This document shows, in pieces, positions 56,064 to 64,000 of a stretch of 64,000 nucleotides of DNA. Both the position numbers and the translations under genes were made by a program. The DNA comes from Chitinophagaceae bacterium IBVUCB2 (GTDB lineage: Bacteria > Bacteroidota > Bacteroidia > Chitinophagales > Chitinophagaceae), in contig NFUV01000001.1 in assembly GCA_002127295.1 (NCBI GenBank), positions 1,178,001-1,242,000 of the forward strand. Reading direction: 5' to 3'. Each line of letters starts with the position of its first letter. Within the stretch, counting starts at the first letter, position 1. Below the pieces are notes generated by a model, which was not told where the DNA came from, made no database searches, and saw only the letters and a list, made by a program, of their open reading frames with translations.

Positions 56064-58507
56064 CGTTTCTTACGAAGCTCGTTGTAATCCAAAAAATAAA
56101 CAAAGCGTACGGTAATCTCGTTGCCGTGACGGAGATCAAAAATATCGCCCAGGTTGCGTAAATAATTATTCTTGACAGAAGTGTAAGGAACAAATTCTTC
56201 CTCCCCTAACCAGTTCTTATAGCCAACAATCAAACGGCTTCCTAACCGAAAGTCCCAGGTAACAAAAGCATCAAGGTTAAATATATTGACGTTATCATTC
56301 CAGTTATTAATAAACGGCCGATTAGTTAGCAACCCATCGTTTGTTACATTATGAAAACTAAGGTACTTGACCTCATTCCAATAATGTCTTGCCCGGAGTG
56401 TAAGATTAAGGCGTGGAGTGAAGTTGTAAATACCCGACAAAACGGTGATTTGTTCTTTCACATCTCTGAAGCCAACAATTGGGTCACCATTTAATTCTCT
56501 TGTAAACGCATACCCAAGATTATTAGTTTCTGTATGTCCATCCATTTGTAGATCCAGCGTAAACCTGTTACTAAATCTAAAGCGAAATCCTAATCCGCCA
56601 CCATAATAAGTATTATCGTATTCTGGAGAACGGGCAAATATCCCGCTAAACCGGACATATAATTTTTTTCGGCTATCGGTACTTCCACTTGCATCAAAAT
56701 AATAATTCAATGGCAGACTAAGATATTTTCCATCCGTTCTTAACTCAAAATAATCATGCACATCAAAAGGAGTTAACTGAGAACGAATGGAAACATCCCA
56801 GAAATTTTTGAAAATCCAAAAGGCGGTACCGGTAATATCATACCGGTTGAATGCATAAGGTTTGTACAAGTATTGCACCCGGTGATCCAATGAATAACTG
56901 TATTGAATTAAATTCTTAGTAGGCTTAAAATAGTTGTAACTGATATTTGCCCTGTACGCAATTTCATTGGCCGCAAACAAAATACCCAAATCATTAGGGT
57001 CATAATTCTTTGATTCTACACTCGCCAACGCATAATATCTCCAGTTGCCGCCTACTTTACTATACTTAGCAGTAGTGTTATAACCATCATACGGATTGGC
57101 GGACCATATTTTACTATAACGGGCCGTTCCGTTAAATACATGAGTGCTATTTTTATTATATAGTGCTACATCTAAAGCAGTAACATTCGCATCTCTGCCT
57201 TCGGCATTGCGCATTACATTAGTGTTGGTAAATGTAATAAATGAACGGCCTTTCAATGCCTGGTCTAATACAAATATGTTGTAATTCGCCAATTCAGATG
57301 TACGTATAACTGAATCCTTTCCCGTTACCGTATTTCTTATTCTTGCATCCATCGGGGCGGCAATAGCATTAAAAACACCAATACCCAATTTTCTTTTATT
57401 TCGTCCTGAAAATTTTGTTGCATTAATTAATTGAGTAGTTGACGGATTCTTTACAATCTTCCAATCAGGATCATTTCTAACGATGTTCCTTACATCATTA
57501 TAACCAATAGGAGTTGCTCCTACTCTTCTTGAATAAAATAAACCTGCTTTATTAAAAATTTCTGTTCCCTCTGTAAAAAACTGCCTATTCTCCTGGAACC
57601 TTACTTCAAAAGGTGAAAGATTATTAATTACATTATCAGAAACTACCTGGCCGAAATCGGGTATCAAAGTGGCATCCAAAGTAAAACTTTCATTTATACC
57701 ATACTTTACGTCCATACCTCCACTACCCAACCATGTATTGGTATAGCTATTCCCTATCGGAGAACTGCGATAGCCGGTAGATACATAAGGTGAAAAGCTA
57801 AGACGTAAAGGTGGTTGCAAATTTTGTAATCCATTATAAGTTCCAAATTGTTCTACAAAACCATTTACTTCCGGATTAACAGGATTCCAAAAACAAGATT
57901 CATTTGTTCTTCGGATCAAACGCAAAAATTGAATGCCCCAATCCTGCAAATCTTTCTTGGCGAAGCGTAATGAGATGTAAGGAATTTTCATCTCCACAGT
58001 CCAGCCATCTTTTTGCATTTGTACTTTACTTTCCCAAACTGCATCCCAGGTTTTATCGCCGTACTCACCAAAGCCACCTCCCAGATTGGGACCTAAGCGG
58101 GCATCTGATTGGACATTAGCAGAAGTAACCACAAATTGAAATCCATTCTGGTTGTCATTATAGGTATCAAAGAAAACAGAAAAATAATCAACATCTTTTT
58201 GCTGTTCAGCATCTCTTGCTGTTAGTTGTTTTCTTATTAATGAAGGATCATCATATAAGTAAGCACCAATATAGATGGCTGAGTTATCGTAAATAACTTT
58301 GATAATTGTTTTTTGAGAGGCTGGTTGTCCCAACGCAGGATAATTCTGAATAAAGTCTGCAGCAACTGGTACATTTATCCATGCAGCATCACCCAAGTCG
58401 CCATCAATTTTTGGCAGCTTATCGGTTTTGATTGCCTGTAATGATTTTTCCTGAGAGAAAAGGGCAATAGAAATCAATAAAAGGGGTAAACAGATAAATT
58501 TTCTCAC
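56060..58507 (-). CDS. DUF5916 / CBM9-like outer membrane protein
   Basis: An 815-residue exported protein: signal peptide, an N-terminal carbohydrate-binding family 9-like domain (about 25-205; KIDGDLGDAAW, YDNSAIYIGAYLYDDP, FFDTYNDNQNGFQF, WTVEMKIPYISLRF) and a DUF5916 beta-barrel-like C-terminus rich in aromatic strands ending in Arg/Lys. The domain pairing is common in Bacteroidota, with function unknown; binding or transport of a polysaccharide is an inference. No SusC/SusD pair is adjacent. Confidence 0.82.
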   Translation of the reverse strand: MRKFICLPLLLISIALFSQEKSLQAIKTDKLPKIDGDLGDAAWINVPVAADFIQNYPALGQPASQKTIIKVIYDNSAIYIGAYLYDDPSLIRKQLTARDAEQQKDVDYFSVFFDTYNDNQNGFQFVVTSANVQSDARLGPNLGGGFGEYGDKTWDAVWESKVQMQKDGWTVEMKIPYISLRFAKKDLQDWGIQFLRLIRRTNESCFWNPVNPEVNGFVEQFGTYNGLQNLQPPLRLSFSPYVSTGYRSSPIGNSYTNTWLGSGGMDVKYGINESFTLDATLIPDFGQVVSDNVINNLSPFEVRFQENRQFFTEGTEIFNKAGLFYSRRVGATPIGYNDVRNIVRNDPDWKIVKNPSTTQLINATKFSGRNKRKLGIGVFNAIAAPMDARIRNTVTGKDSVIRTSELANYNIFVLDQALKGRSFITFTNTNVMRNAEGRDANVTALDVALYNKNSTHVFNGTARYSKIWSANPYDGYNTTAKYSKVGGNWRYYALASVESKNYDPNDLGILFAANEIAYRANISYNYFKPTKNLIQYSYSLDHRVQYLYKPYAFNRYDITGTAFWIFKNFWDVSIRSQLTPFDVHDYFELRTDGKYLSLPLNYYFDASGSTDSRKKLYVRFSGIFARSPEYDNTYYGGGLGFRFRFSNRFTLDLQMDGHTETNNLGYAFTRELNGDPIVGFRDVKEQITVLSGIYNFTPRLNLTLRARHYWNEVKYLSFHNVTNDGLLTNRPFINNWNDNVNIFNLDAFVTWDFRLGSRLIVGYKNWLGEEEFVPYTSVKNNYLRNLGDIFDLRHGNEITVRFVYFLDYNELRKKR

Positions 58508-58611
58508 CGTCTTGTCCTGACTTTAAGCAGTCTGCGAATATAATTGGAAAAAGCCAAGCCTAAAAGGTCTTTGCAAAAAAACGCACAAACCTGCAAGTCA
58601 AGAATTGCCAG

Positions 58612-59361
58612 TTAATTCATCCTCTTCTTTAGCGTAGTAACTTGCTCCTGAAGGTCTGAAACAATATTGGTCAATTGACTCATATCCCAACGTTGCTGAG
58701 TATTGGCTTTAGAAATTACCATTTGAGCCTGCCACATTTCCAGAATTTCGTCGGCATTAACCGTATAAGGATGGAAAGAGGGATTATCACTTACTAAAGT
58801 CAGCTTATTCTTTTGTCGTCCGTTTTTTTGCACTCTTTTATACACCACCCCCTCATTTCTAGAAACAACAATACAAGCCATATTATTTTTTACTTCCTCC
58901 AGATTATCAACTTTCTCTCCCACTATCACAGAACCACTGGGGGTAGGCAGCATAGAATCTCCGATAATTTCAAAAGCCCTGTAATTTCCGCCAGACAGCA
59001 TAGGTAATGTAAAGGTGTTCAATTCATCAACAAATTCCGGGTCAGCGTAGCCCGCCAAATAACCTGCAGCTGCTTTTACAGGAACGAATGGAATATCGGA
59101 ACGACCACCTGCTAATTTCATAGCACGGCGTCTTGCCATATAATTACTTTTGGTTTCACTCAAATCTTTACGAAGTATTTCATCGAGTGTAAGCTTAAAC
59201 ATATCACACACTACTTCTAATACATCAATTCTGGGTTCTGCCCTTTCTTCTTCGTATGCACCCAACAAAGACCTTTTAATGCGGAGTTTATTAGCAAACT
59301 CTTCCTGTGTCCAGCCACGGAGTTTGCGCAAATACTTCAGGTTTTGATTAGAGATTGCCAT
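58612..59361 (-). CDS. XRE-type regulator with S24 (LexA-like) peptidase domain
   Basis: A 249-residue repressor-like protein. An N-terminal helix-turn-helix (about 6-62: LRKLRGWTQEEFANKL) is joined to an S24 peptidase domain with Ser136 (IIGDSMLPTP) and Lys175 (VVYKRVQ), the LexA catalytic dyad. A possible self-cleavage site is Ala-Gly at about 99-100 (KAAAGYLAGY). It may control a stress or DNA damage regulon, by analogy. It is divergent from surE. Confidence 0.88.
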   Translation of the reverse strand: MAISNQNLKYLRKLRGWTQEEFANKLRIKRSLLGAYEEERAEPRIDVLEVVCDMFKLTLDEILRKDLSETKSNYMARRRAMKLAGGRSDIPFVPVKAAAGYLAGYADPEFVDELNTFTLPMLSGGNYRAFEIIGDSMLPTPSGSVIVGEKVDNLEEVKNNMACIVVSRNEGVVYKRVQKNGRQKNKLTLVSDNPSFHPYTVNADEILEMWQAQMVISKANTQQRWDMSQLTNIVSDLQEQVTTLKKRMN

Positions 59362-59520
59362 AATTGCCTAATTTATTTAGCTGCAAAATACTAATTAAAT
59401 TAGATTTTCAAAGCTTTTTGCTAAAAAATCATGGCTACTCTTGGCAACCCATGTAAACATGCTATGTTCATCTGGGTCCAACTCTCTTCAAGTGGCCTGA
59501 TTACTTTATTTTTGCCTTGT

Positions 59521-60348
59521 ATGGCAACAAAAAAACAAACCACTCCTAAGAAAAGCACCGCTTCAGTAAAAAAATCGCAAAAAGAAAAACCCATCATTCT
59601 TATTACCAATGATGATGGTGTAACAGCTCCCGGCATTCAAAATTTGGTTGAAGCCGTGAAAGACCTCGGCAAAATAGTAGTTGTGGCTCCCGATAAACCT
59701 CAATCAGGTATGGGTCATGCTATCACCATCGGTCAGCCATTACGATTGCATAAACTACATACAGAAGATAATGTGGAAACATGGTCTTGCACCGGCACAC
59801 CGGTGGATTGTGTGAAGCTGGCGGTTGATAAAGTGCTTCACCGCAAACCAGATATTTGTCTCAGTGGCATTAATCATGGTGCAAATCACAGCATCAATGT
59901 AATTTATTCCGGAACGATGTCTGCCGCTGTAGAAGCAGCTATTGAAAGTATTCCTTCTGTTGGTTTTTCACTGCTCGATTATCGTATTGATGCAGATTTT
60001 ACCGGTGCCCGAAAATTTGTAAAGATCATTGTAGAAAAAATGCTCAGCACAAAATTAGATAAACACACGGTGCTGAATGTAAACATACCTGCAGTAGCGC
60101 CAGAGTTATTAAAAGGATATAAAATTTGCAAGCAGGCTTATGCTAAATACGAAGAAGATTTTATAGAACGTAACGATCCGCATGGCCGCCACTATTATTG
60201 GCTAACCGGCGAGTTTGTAAATTTTGATAAGGGAAAAGATACCGATGTGTGGGCACTCGCCAATAATTATGTAAGTGTAGTGCCTGTACAATTTGATCTG
60301 ACGAATTATGTTCTTAAAGCCAAATTAGAAAAACTCTGGAAAGGATGA
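59521..60348 (+). CDS. surE: 5'/3'-nucleotidase SurE
   Basis: SurE is a metal-dependent nucleotidase/exopolyphosphatase acting in stress survival. The metal site is ITNDDGV (Asn30-Asp32 from this start), with SGMGHAIT and SGINHGANHSINVIYSGTMSAA-type sequence (key parts SGINHGAN and SGTMSAA) following. I start at MATKKQTTPKK (275 residues) because the longer frame is poor; the Lys-rich N-tail is unusual but plausible. It overlaps the next gene by 4 bp. Confidence 0.93.
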   Translation: MATKKQTTPKKSTASVKKSQKEKPIILITNDDGVTAPGIQNLVEAVKDLGKIVVVAPDKPQSGMGHAITIGQPLRLHKLHTEDNVETWSCTGTPVDCVKLAVDKVLHRKPDICLSGINHGANHSINVIYSGTMSAAVEAAIESIPSVGFSLLDYRIDADFTGARKFVKIIVEKMLSTKLDKHTVLNVNIPAVAPELLKGYKICKQAYAKYEEDFIERNDPHGRHYYWLTGEFVNFDKGKDTDVWALANNYVSVVPVQFDLTNYVLKAKLEKLWKG

Positions 60349-60641
60349 TACTAACAAAAGATAACCTTCGCCTCGGCTTATTTCTCGGATTGATTGGTCC
60401 TGTATTAGGACTAGTTGTCGTTTATTTCGTAAAATTTCCTTCATTCACTTTCCAGGAGTTCCTGGAAAATTTTATGAACGACAATCGCATGATAACTTCT
60501 ATCGGTTCACTTAGCTTACTGGCCAATGCCATTCTCTTTACTATTTATGTAAACACTCACCGGGATGATACAGCGAAAGGAATTTTCATCGTCACACTCA
60601 TTTATGGAATCGGGATCCTGGTATTAAAGATCTTTAATTAA
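60345..60641 (+). CDS. Small membrane protein of unknown function
   Basis: A 98-residue protein with about three membrane helices (11-29, 50-67, 77-96) separated by short polar loops. It overlaps the surE stop by 4 bp and precedes lpxB by 170 bp, so it belongs to a surE-lpxB run. No family recognised; conservation between surE and lpxB in other Bacteroidota would be needed to judge its role. Confidence 0.75.
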   Translation: MILTKDNLRLGLFLGLIGPVLGLVVVYFVKFPSFTFQEFLENFMNDNRMITSIGSLSLLANAILFTIYVNTHRDDTAKGIFIVTLIYGIGILVLKIFN

Positions 60642-60811
60642 GAAATAATGGCACCAGCGGCATTACTACTATCAGCTTTGGTTGCAATCCAGAGGATTGG
60701 GATTTTTATTTCTTTCAGTAAAAGAAATAAAAAGACTATCTCTTCATCGTTTGGTAAGTCTATTCAGCATTTGGATGTATTTCCTTCAACGTTCACCATT
60801 CACTATTCACT

Positions 60812-61927
60812 ATGAAGTATTACATCATAGCCGGAGAAGCATCAGGTGATCTGCATGGCAGCAACCTGATCAAAGAATTAAAAAAGCTGGATGCCGAAGC
60901 TAATATCCGTTGCTGGGGTGGCGATAAAATGGAAGCTGCCGGAAGTACATTAGTAAAACATTATCGTGAGCTTGCCTTTATGGGTTTCACCGAAGTGTTA
61001 ATGAACCTTCGAACTATTTTTCGCAATCTTGCCTTTTGCAAAGAAGATATTATCGAATACAAACCCGATGTATTAATACTGATCGATTATCCCGGTTTTA
61101 ATTTGCGTATTGCCAAATGGGCTAAGGAACAAGGATTAAAAATCATTTATTATATCAGTCCGCAGGTATGGGCCTGGAAGGAGAACCGGGTGAAAATGAT
61201 GAAACAATGCATTGATAAAATGCTGGTGATACTGCCATTTGAAAAAGAGTATTTCAAAAATAAATGGAATTGGGAGGTGGAGTATGTAGGCCATCCATTG
61301 ATACAGGTAATTGCCGAACATAAAGCCAATCATACCAACCAATCACTTTCTGATAAACCGGTTGTTGCTCTTCTTCCTGGCAGCCGCAAGCAGGAAATTT
61401 TAAAGAAATTACCGGTGATGCTGGAAGTGGCAAAATCATTCCCAACTTATCAGTTTGTAGTAGGTAAAGCCCCCGGTGTGGAAGATTCTTTTTACGATGA
61501 ATTATTAAAAACATATTCCAACGTTTCTTATGTAGCTAACAGAACTTATGATTTATTATTGGAAGCAAAAGCAGCATTGGTAACATCGGGTACCGCTACA
61601 TTAGAAACAGCGTTATTTAAAGTACCGGAAGTAGTTTGTTACAAAGGCTCTTATCTTTCTTACCAGATCGGCAAACGATTAGTGAATGTAAAATACATTT
61701 CACTCGTTAATCTTATTATGGACAAACTGGTGGTAACAGAATTGATACAAGACAATCTTACGGTGGAAAACCTGCAAAAAGAATTAACGGCATTGCTACA
61801 GGATGCAACCAAGAAAGAACAATTACAGAATGATTATAATAGTTTGCAGCAACTATTAAGTGCTGGCGGCAATGCTTCGCAAAAAGCAGCCCTTTCTATC
61901 CACCAGTTTCTTAGCGCAACAGCTTAA
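60812..61927 (+). CDS. lpxB: Lipid-A-disaccharide synthase LpxB
   Basis: LpxB transfers 2,3-diacylglucosamine from UDP to lipid X, forming the lipid A disaccharide. The N-terminal YYIIAGEASGDLHGSNLI is the family hallmark, with YISPQVWAWKENRVKMM, PFEKEYFK and VTSGTATLETALFKVPEVVCYKG following. Length 371 residues. It confirms a lipopolysaccharide-bearing Gram-negative envelope. Its end overlaps the convergent DUF6728-like gene. Confidence 0.95.
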   Translation: MKYYIIAGEASGDLHGSNLIKELKKLDAEANIRCWGGDKMEAAGSTLVKHYRELAFMGFTEVLMNLRTIFRNLAFCKEDIIEYKPDVLILIDYPGFNLRIAKWAKEQGLKIIYYISPQVWAWKENRVKMMKQCIDKMLVILPFEKEYFKNKWNWEVEYVGHPLIQVIAEHKANHTNQSLSDKPVVALLPGSRKQEILKKLPVMLEVAKSFPTYQFVVGKAPGVEDSFYDELLKTYSNVSYVANRTYDLLLEAKAALVTSGTATLETALFKVPEVVCYKGSYLSYQIGKRLVNVKYISLVNLIMDKLVVTELIQDNLTVENLQKELTALLQDATKKEQLQNDYNSLQQLLSAGGNASQKAALSIHQFLSATA

Positions 61928-62072
61928 TTGCTAAAATTACCAGGCATAGCAAAAAAATAAAAATGCTGATGCGGTTAATGCCATGCATGTACCCGATCCA
62001 TTTATCCTTTGGCCTGTTTGGATCTTTTTTGCGGAGATAGAGATATTCTGATATTTGTTTCCAGACGCCCAT
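61911..62072 (-). CDS. DUF6728-like 53-residue membrane protein
   Basis: A small gene with ATG at 62072 and TAA at 61911-61913. The protein begins MGVWKQISEYLYLRKKDP, continues GYMHGINRISIFIF and ends in a hydrophobic helix (about 36-52). The pattern matches the small Bacteroidota family DUF6728, recalled from memory. Function is unknown. It overlaps the convergent lpxB end by 17 bp. The coherent basic N-terminus plus membrane helix argues against chance. Confidence 0.7.
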   Translation of the reverse strand: MGVWKQISEYLYLRKKDPNRPKDKWIGYMHGINRISIFIFLLCLVILAIKLLR

Positions 62073-62117
62073 TTTTTTTTATATAACAGCAAACATGATT
62101 TTTTGTTTTCAAGAAAT

Positions 62118-62609
62118 CTATAATTTAAACTGGTATCCTGCTGCTACTCCGAACCATGTACGGTAGCCATAACGGTTGACCCTTGCAGAAATATCAAACC
62201 CACTTCCATTTTTAGAGGCAAAAAGATAACCCGGGCCTCCACCGTAACTGAAGCGGGTACGACCCGAAAAATTTTCTAATCCAATACCAAAACCTCCATC
62301 ACCTTGTAAATAAAAGCCAGCACCAACGAACTGACGAAAACCCAACCTTGTTAAAACCAAACCAGCTTTTCCCGAATGATTATTTCCTTTCCACGATGCA
62401 ATGCCTGTAGAAAGTAAAATACTCCCTCCTTCAATTACACTATAATAGTCACTAATATAAATACCAAAGCCTGTATTAAACCCTTGTTTAAATATTCCAG
62501 TGGTTATTTCAGCTCCCCCACTGATTTTTAGATGGTTTTTACTTTTTTGCGCATACGCAAATGATAAACCGAAAGTCGAAAAAACCAAGAAACACAAAAT
62601 TTTTTTCAT
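62118..62609 (-). CDS. Exported hypothetical protein, beta-barrel-like
   Basis: A 163-residue protein with a signal peptide ending near FAYAQ and Gly/Tyr/Phe-rich alternating segments (ITTGIFKQGFNTGFGIYISDYY-like strands, FYLQGDGGFGIGLENF, GYRTWFGVAAGYQFKL at the end), consistent with a small outer-membrane barrel. No family recognised. Monocistronic, upstream of tRNA-Ala on the same strand. Confidence 0.75.
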   Translation of the reverse strand: MKKILCFLVFSTFGLSFAYAQKSKNHLKISGGAEITTGIFKQGFNTGFGIYISDYYSVIEGGSILLSTGIASWKGNNHSGKAGLVLTRLGFRQFVGAGFYLQGDGGFGIGLENFSGRTRFSYGGGPGYLFASKNGSGFDISARVNRYGYRTWFGVAAGYQFKL

Positions 62610-62648
62610 AAAGTTGAGTTTTGATAAAAATTAATTTATTAGCCTAAC

Positions 62649-62676
62649 AAAAAAGCCCCTTTTCAGGAGCTTTTTA
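62649..62676 (-). terminator. Intrinsic terminator of tRNA-Ala
   Basis: Minus-strand AAAGCTCC-TGAAAA-GGGGCTTT with one U-G wobble and a T-tract, directly after the tRNA. Confidence 0.85.
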
Positions 62677-62677
62677 G

Positions 62678-62751
62678 TGGAGGTTAACGGAGTCGAACCG
62701 ATGACCTTTTGCATGCCATGCAAACGCTCTAGCCAGCTGAGCTAAACCCCC
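62678..62751 (-). tRNA. tRNA-Ala (anticodon GGC)
   Basis: A full cloverleaf of 74 nt: acceptor GGGGGTT with AACCTCC including the G3-U70 wobble that marks tRNA-Ala; D arm GCTC/GAGC; anticodon stem TTTGC/GCAAA with loop ATGGCAT (anticodon GGC); T loop TTCGACT. The T stem ATCGG/CCGTT has one T-T mismatch. CCA is not encoded. Confidence 0.95.
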
Positions 62752-62795
62752 ATTATTGGGATTGCAAATATAGCCGCTACAACCTACTACTCAAA

Positions 62796-62820
62796 ATAAA
62801 AACCCCGGTTAACGGGGTTT
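62796..62820 (-). terminator. Intrinsic terminator of the LacI-type gene
   Basis: Minus-strand AAACCCCG-TTAAC-CGGGGTTT followed by TTATTTTG, just after the stop codon at 62824. Confidence 0.88.
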
Positions 62821-62823
62821 AGT

Positions 62824-63894
62824 TTACTCTTTCAGCAACGAAGCAACCGGCTTCGTTTTCGCAATTTTTTTTCGGGTAGACTCCCTGATGAGTAGCTCTG
62901 TAGTCAGCACTTTGGTTTCAAAATCTGTTACCGGCCTTTTGCTTTCTATTAATTGCAATAATAAATTAGTTGCTACTTCTCCCATTTCAAATGCAGGCTG
63001 GCGAATCACCGATAATGGCGGGTCTAATAATTCTGTCAAATCGGTATTAGAAAAACCAACTAAACCAAAATCCCCAGGCACTGTATATCCTTTAGACCGT
63101 AATATGCGAAGACAACCCGTTGTTAATTTATCTGCTGAAGCAAAAATGGCATCTGGTTTATTTTTAGGTTTAAGTAATTCCTTAATTGCTTCTTCCACCT
63201 CTGTTAATATCATACCTCCATGCGCACAATACTTAATCAATGATTCGTCCACTTCCATTCCATGCTCTGTTAATGCAGCTTTGTAACCGGCTAAACGTTC
63301 TTTGGCAATAGATAAAGCAGGAGCATTGCTTACTGTGGCGATGCGTTTGTACCCGCTATTAATAAGATGGGTGGTAGCATCATAAGCTCCTTTGTAATTA
63401 TCAACAATTACTTTATGCGTTTCAATTTCATCAACAATACGATCAAAGAAAACAATGGGCATTCCCCTGTCGTGCAATTCTTTTAGATAGCTAAAGTCTT
63501 TTGTTTCGGTTGATACAGAAATGATCAATCCATCTACTGAACGGGAAGTAAGGTATTGGAGGTTTAGCATTTCCCGGTCTGCAGATTCACGGCTTTGCGA
63601 AATAATTACGTTGTAACCGTTATTGTAGGCAATGGATTCAATACCGTTGATGATCTGCGAAAAATAGCTATTCGCAATTTCACATACAATGACACCGATG
63701 GAACGGCTTCTTCTCTCTTTCAGACTAAGTGCTATCGGGTTGGGGTGATAATTGATCTTTTCTGCATATTCCAGTACCAGCTTTTTGGTTTCCGGGCTTA
63801 TTTCGTAGCTGTCCCGCAATGCTCTCGACACGGTGGAAGTGGAAAGTCCTAACGCCTTGGCGATGTCTTTTATGGTAACGGCTTCAAATTTCAT
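62824..63894 (-). CDS. LacI-family transcriptional regulator
   Basis: A 356-residue LacI/GalR regulator. The N-terminal HTH VTIKDIAKALGLSTSTVSRALRD is followed by the hinge (YHPNPIALSLKERRSRSIGVIV) and a periplasmic-binding-like effector domain (FFDRIV, FASADKLTTGCLRILRSKG, VIRQPAFEMGEVA). It probably controls sugar metabolism genes, but none is adjacent within the window. It ends at its own terminator; the upstream 105 bp run to the window edge. Confidence 0.92.
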   Translation of the reverse strand: MKFEAVTIKDIAKALGLSTSTVSRALRDSYEISPETKKLVLEYAEKINYHPNPIALSLKERRSRSIGVIVCEIANSYFSQIINGIESIAYNNGYNVIISQSRESADREMLNLQYLTSRSVDGLIISVSTETKDFSYLKELHDRGMPIVFFDRIVDEIETHKVIVDNYKGAYDATTHLINSGYKRIATVSNAPALSIAKERLAGYKAALTEHGMEVDESLIKYCAHGGMILTEVEEAIKELLKPKNKPDAIFASADKLTTGCLRILRSKGYTVPGDFGLVGFSNTDLTELLDPPLSVIRQPAFEMGEVATNLLLQLIESKRPVTDFETKVLTTELLIRESTRKKIAKTKPVASLLKE

Positions 63895-64000
63895 GGCAGA
63901 GCTTAGACTGTTTTAACCTTTGACTAAAATTAATGATTTAAACCCGGATAAAAAGCTTTACAACCATCGATTCCGACCTTTTAAAAGATCTTTATTATTG

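Noticed and set aside
60648-60815. A 55-codon ORF between the small membrane protein gene and lpxB
   Set aside because: Low-complexity Ser/Thr/Phe sequence with no recognisable feature, ending in a TTCACTATTCACT-type repeat at the lpxB start; likely chance.

Overview
The window is a chromosomal segment of a Bacteroidota bacterium, most likely a member of the Chitinophagaceae. The evidence is a type IX secretion system (SprA, a PorD-like protein, and two secreted proteins with C-terminal sorting domains), the Bacteroidota form of RNA polymerase omega, TANNTTTG-type promoters, futalosine-pathway menaquinone genes (mqnB, mqnD), AT-rich DNA and a glycine-rich RRM protein. I found no prophage, insertion sequence or CRISPR array. 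Most of the window is core and housekeeping sequence.

Layout. 1-16 kb: the 5' part of sprA (cut by the window edge) with ruvA; fabH; a DinB-like protein; a trans-sulfuration enzyme; a serine hydrolase and acetyltransferase; fabD; a pterin cluster (folE plus two tandem PTPS paralogues); mqnB-mqnD; a photolyase and a class IV aminotransferase. 15.6-21.5 kb: a signalling island with three NarL-type response regulators, one histidine kinase and a seven-helix membrane protein, containing two long non-coding intervals. 21.5-28.7 kb: scoAB; a bamD-rpoZ-coaBC-porD-DUF4296 series; an OmpA protein. 28.8-38.6 kb: polyprenyl synthase, recJ, a large T9SS-secreted nuclease, the rpsF-rpsR-rplI operon, a second T9SS cargo and an RRM protein. 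38.6-49.8 kb: lipid kinase, alpha-2-macroglobulin facing pbpC, amine oxidase and a DUF2807 lipoprotein. 50-64 kb: guaA, a binding-protein-like protein, a ligase-associated DEXH helicase with PdeM, a DUF5916 protein, a LexA-like regulator, surE, lpxB, a 53-residue DUF6728-like protein, tRNA-Ala(GGC) and a LacI-type regulator.

The most interesting signal is in the signalling island. Two intergenic regions, each divergent from a NarL-type response regulator gene (RR1, RR2), carry paralogous elements at about 16.49-16.67 kb and 18.60-18.76 kb. Each has the same promoter (TTG-N20-TACTTTTG) with a TGTNNACA palindrome over the -33 box. A terminal stem (AAGTTGATTG pairing with CAATCAACTT, or CAGTCAACTT with one wobble) starts at the predicted +1. 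Inside is a conserved UCC-rich core of about 45 nt. A one-base length difference between conserved blocks breaks the reading frame, so the conservation looks like RNA rather than peptide. I propose a duplicated, response-regulator-linked small RNA family. Bacteroidota RRM proteins such as the one at 38.1 kb are plausible partners, but that is inference.

Starts were chosen from family N-termini and upstream neighbours; where a longer frame exists I trimmed it and say so. Domain calls come from reading the protein sequences, not from database searches.
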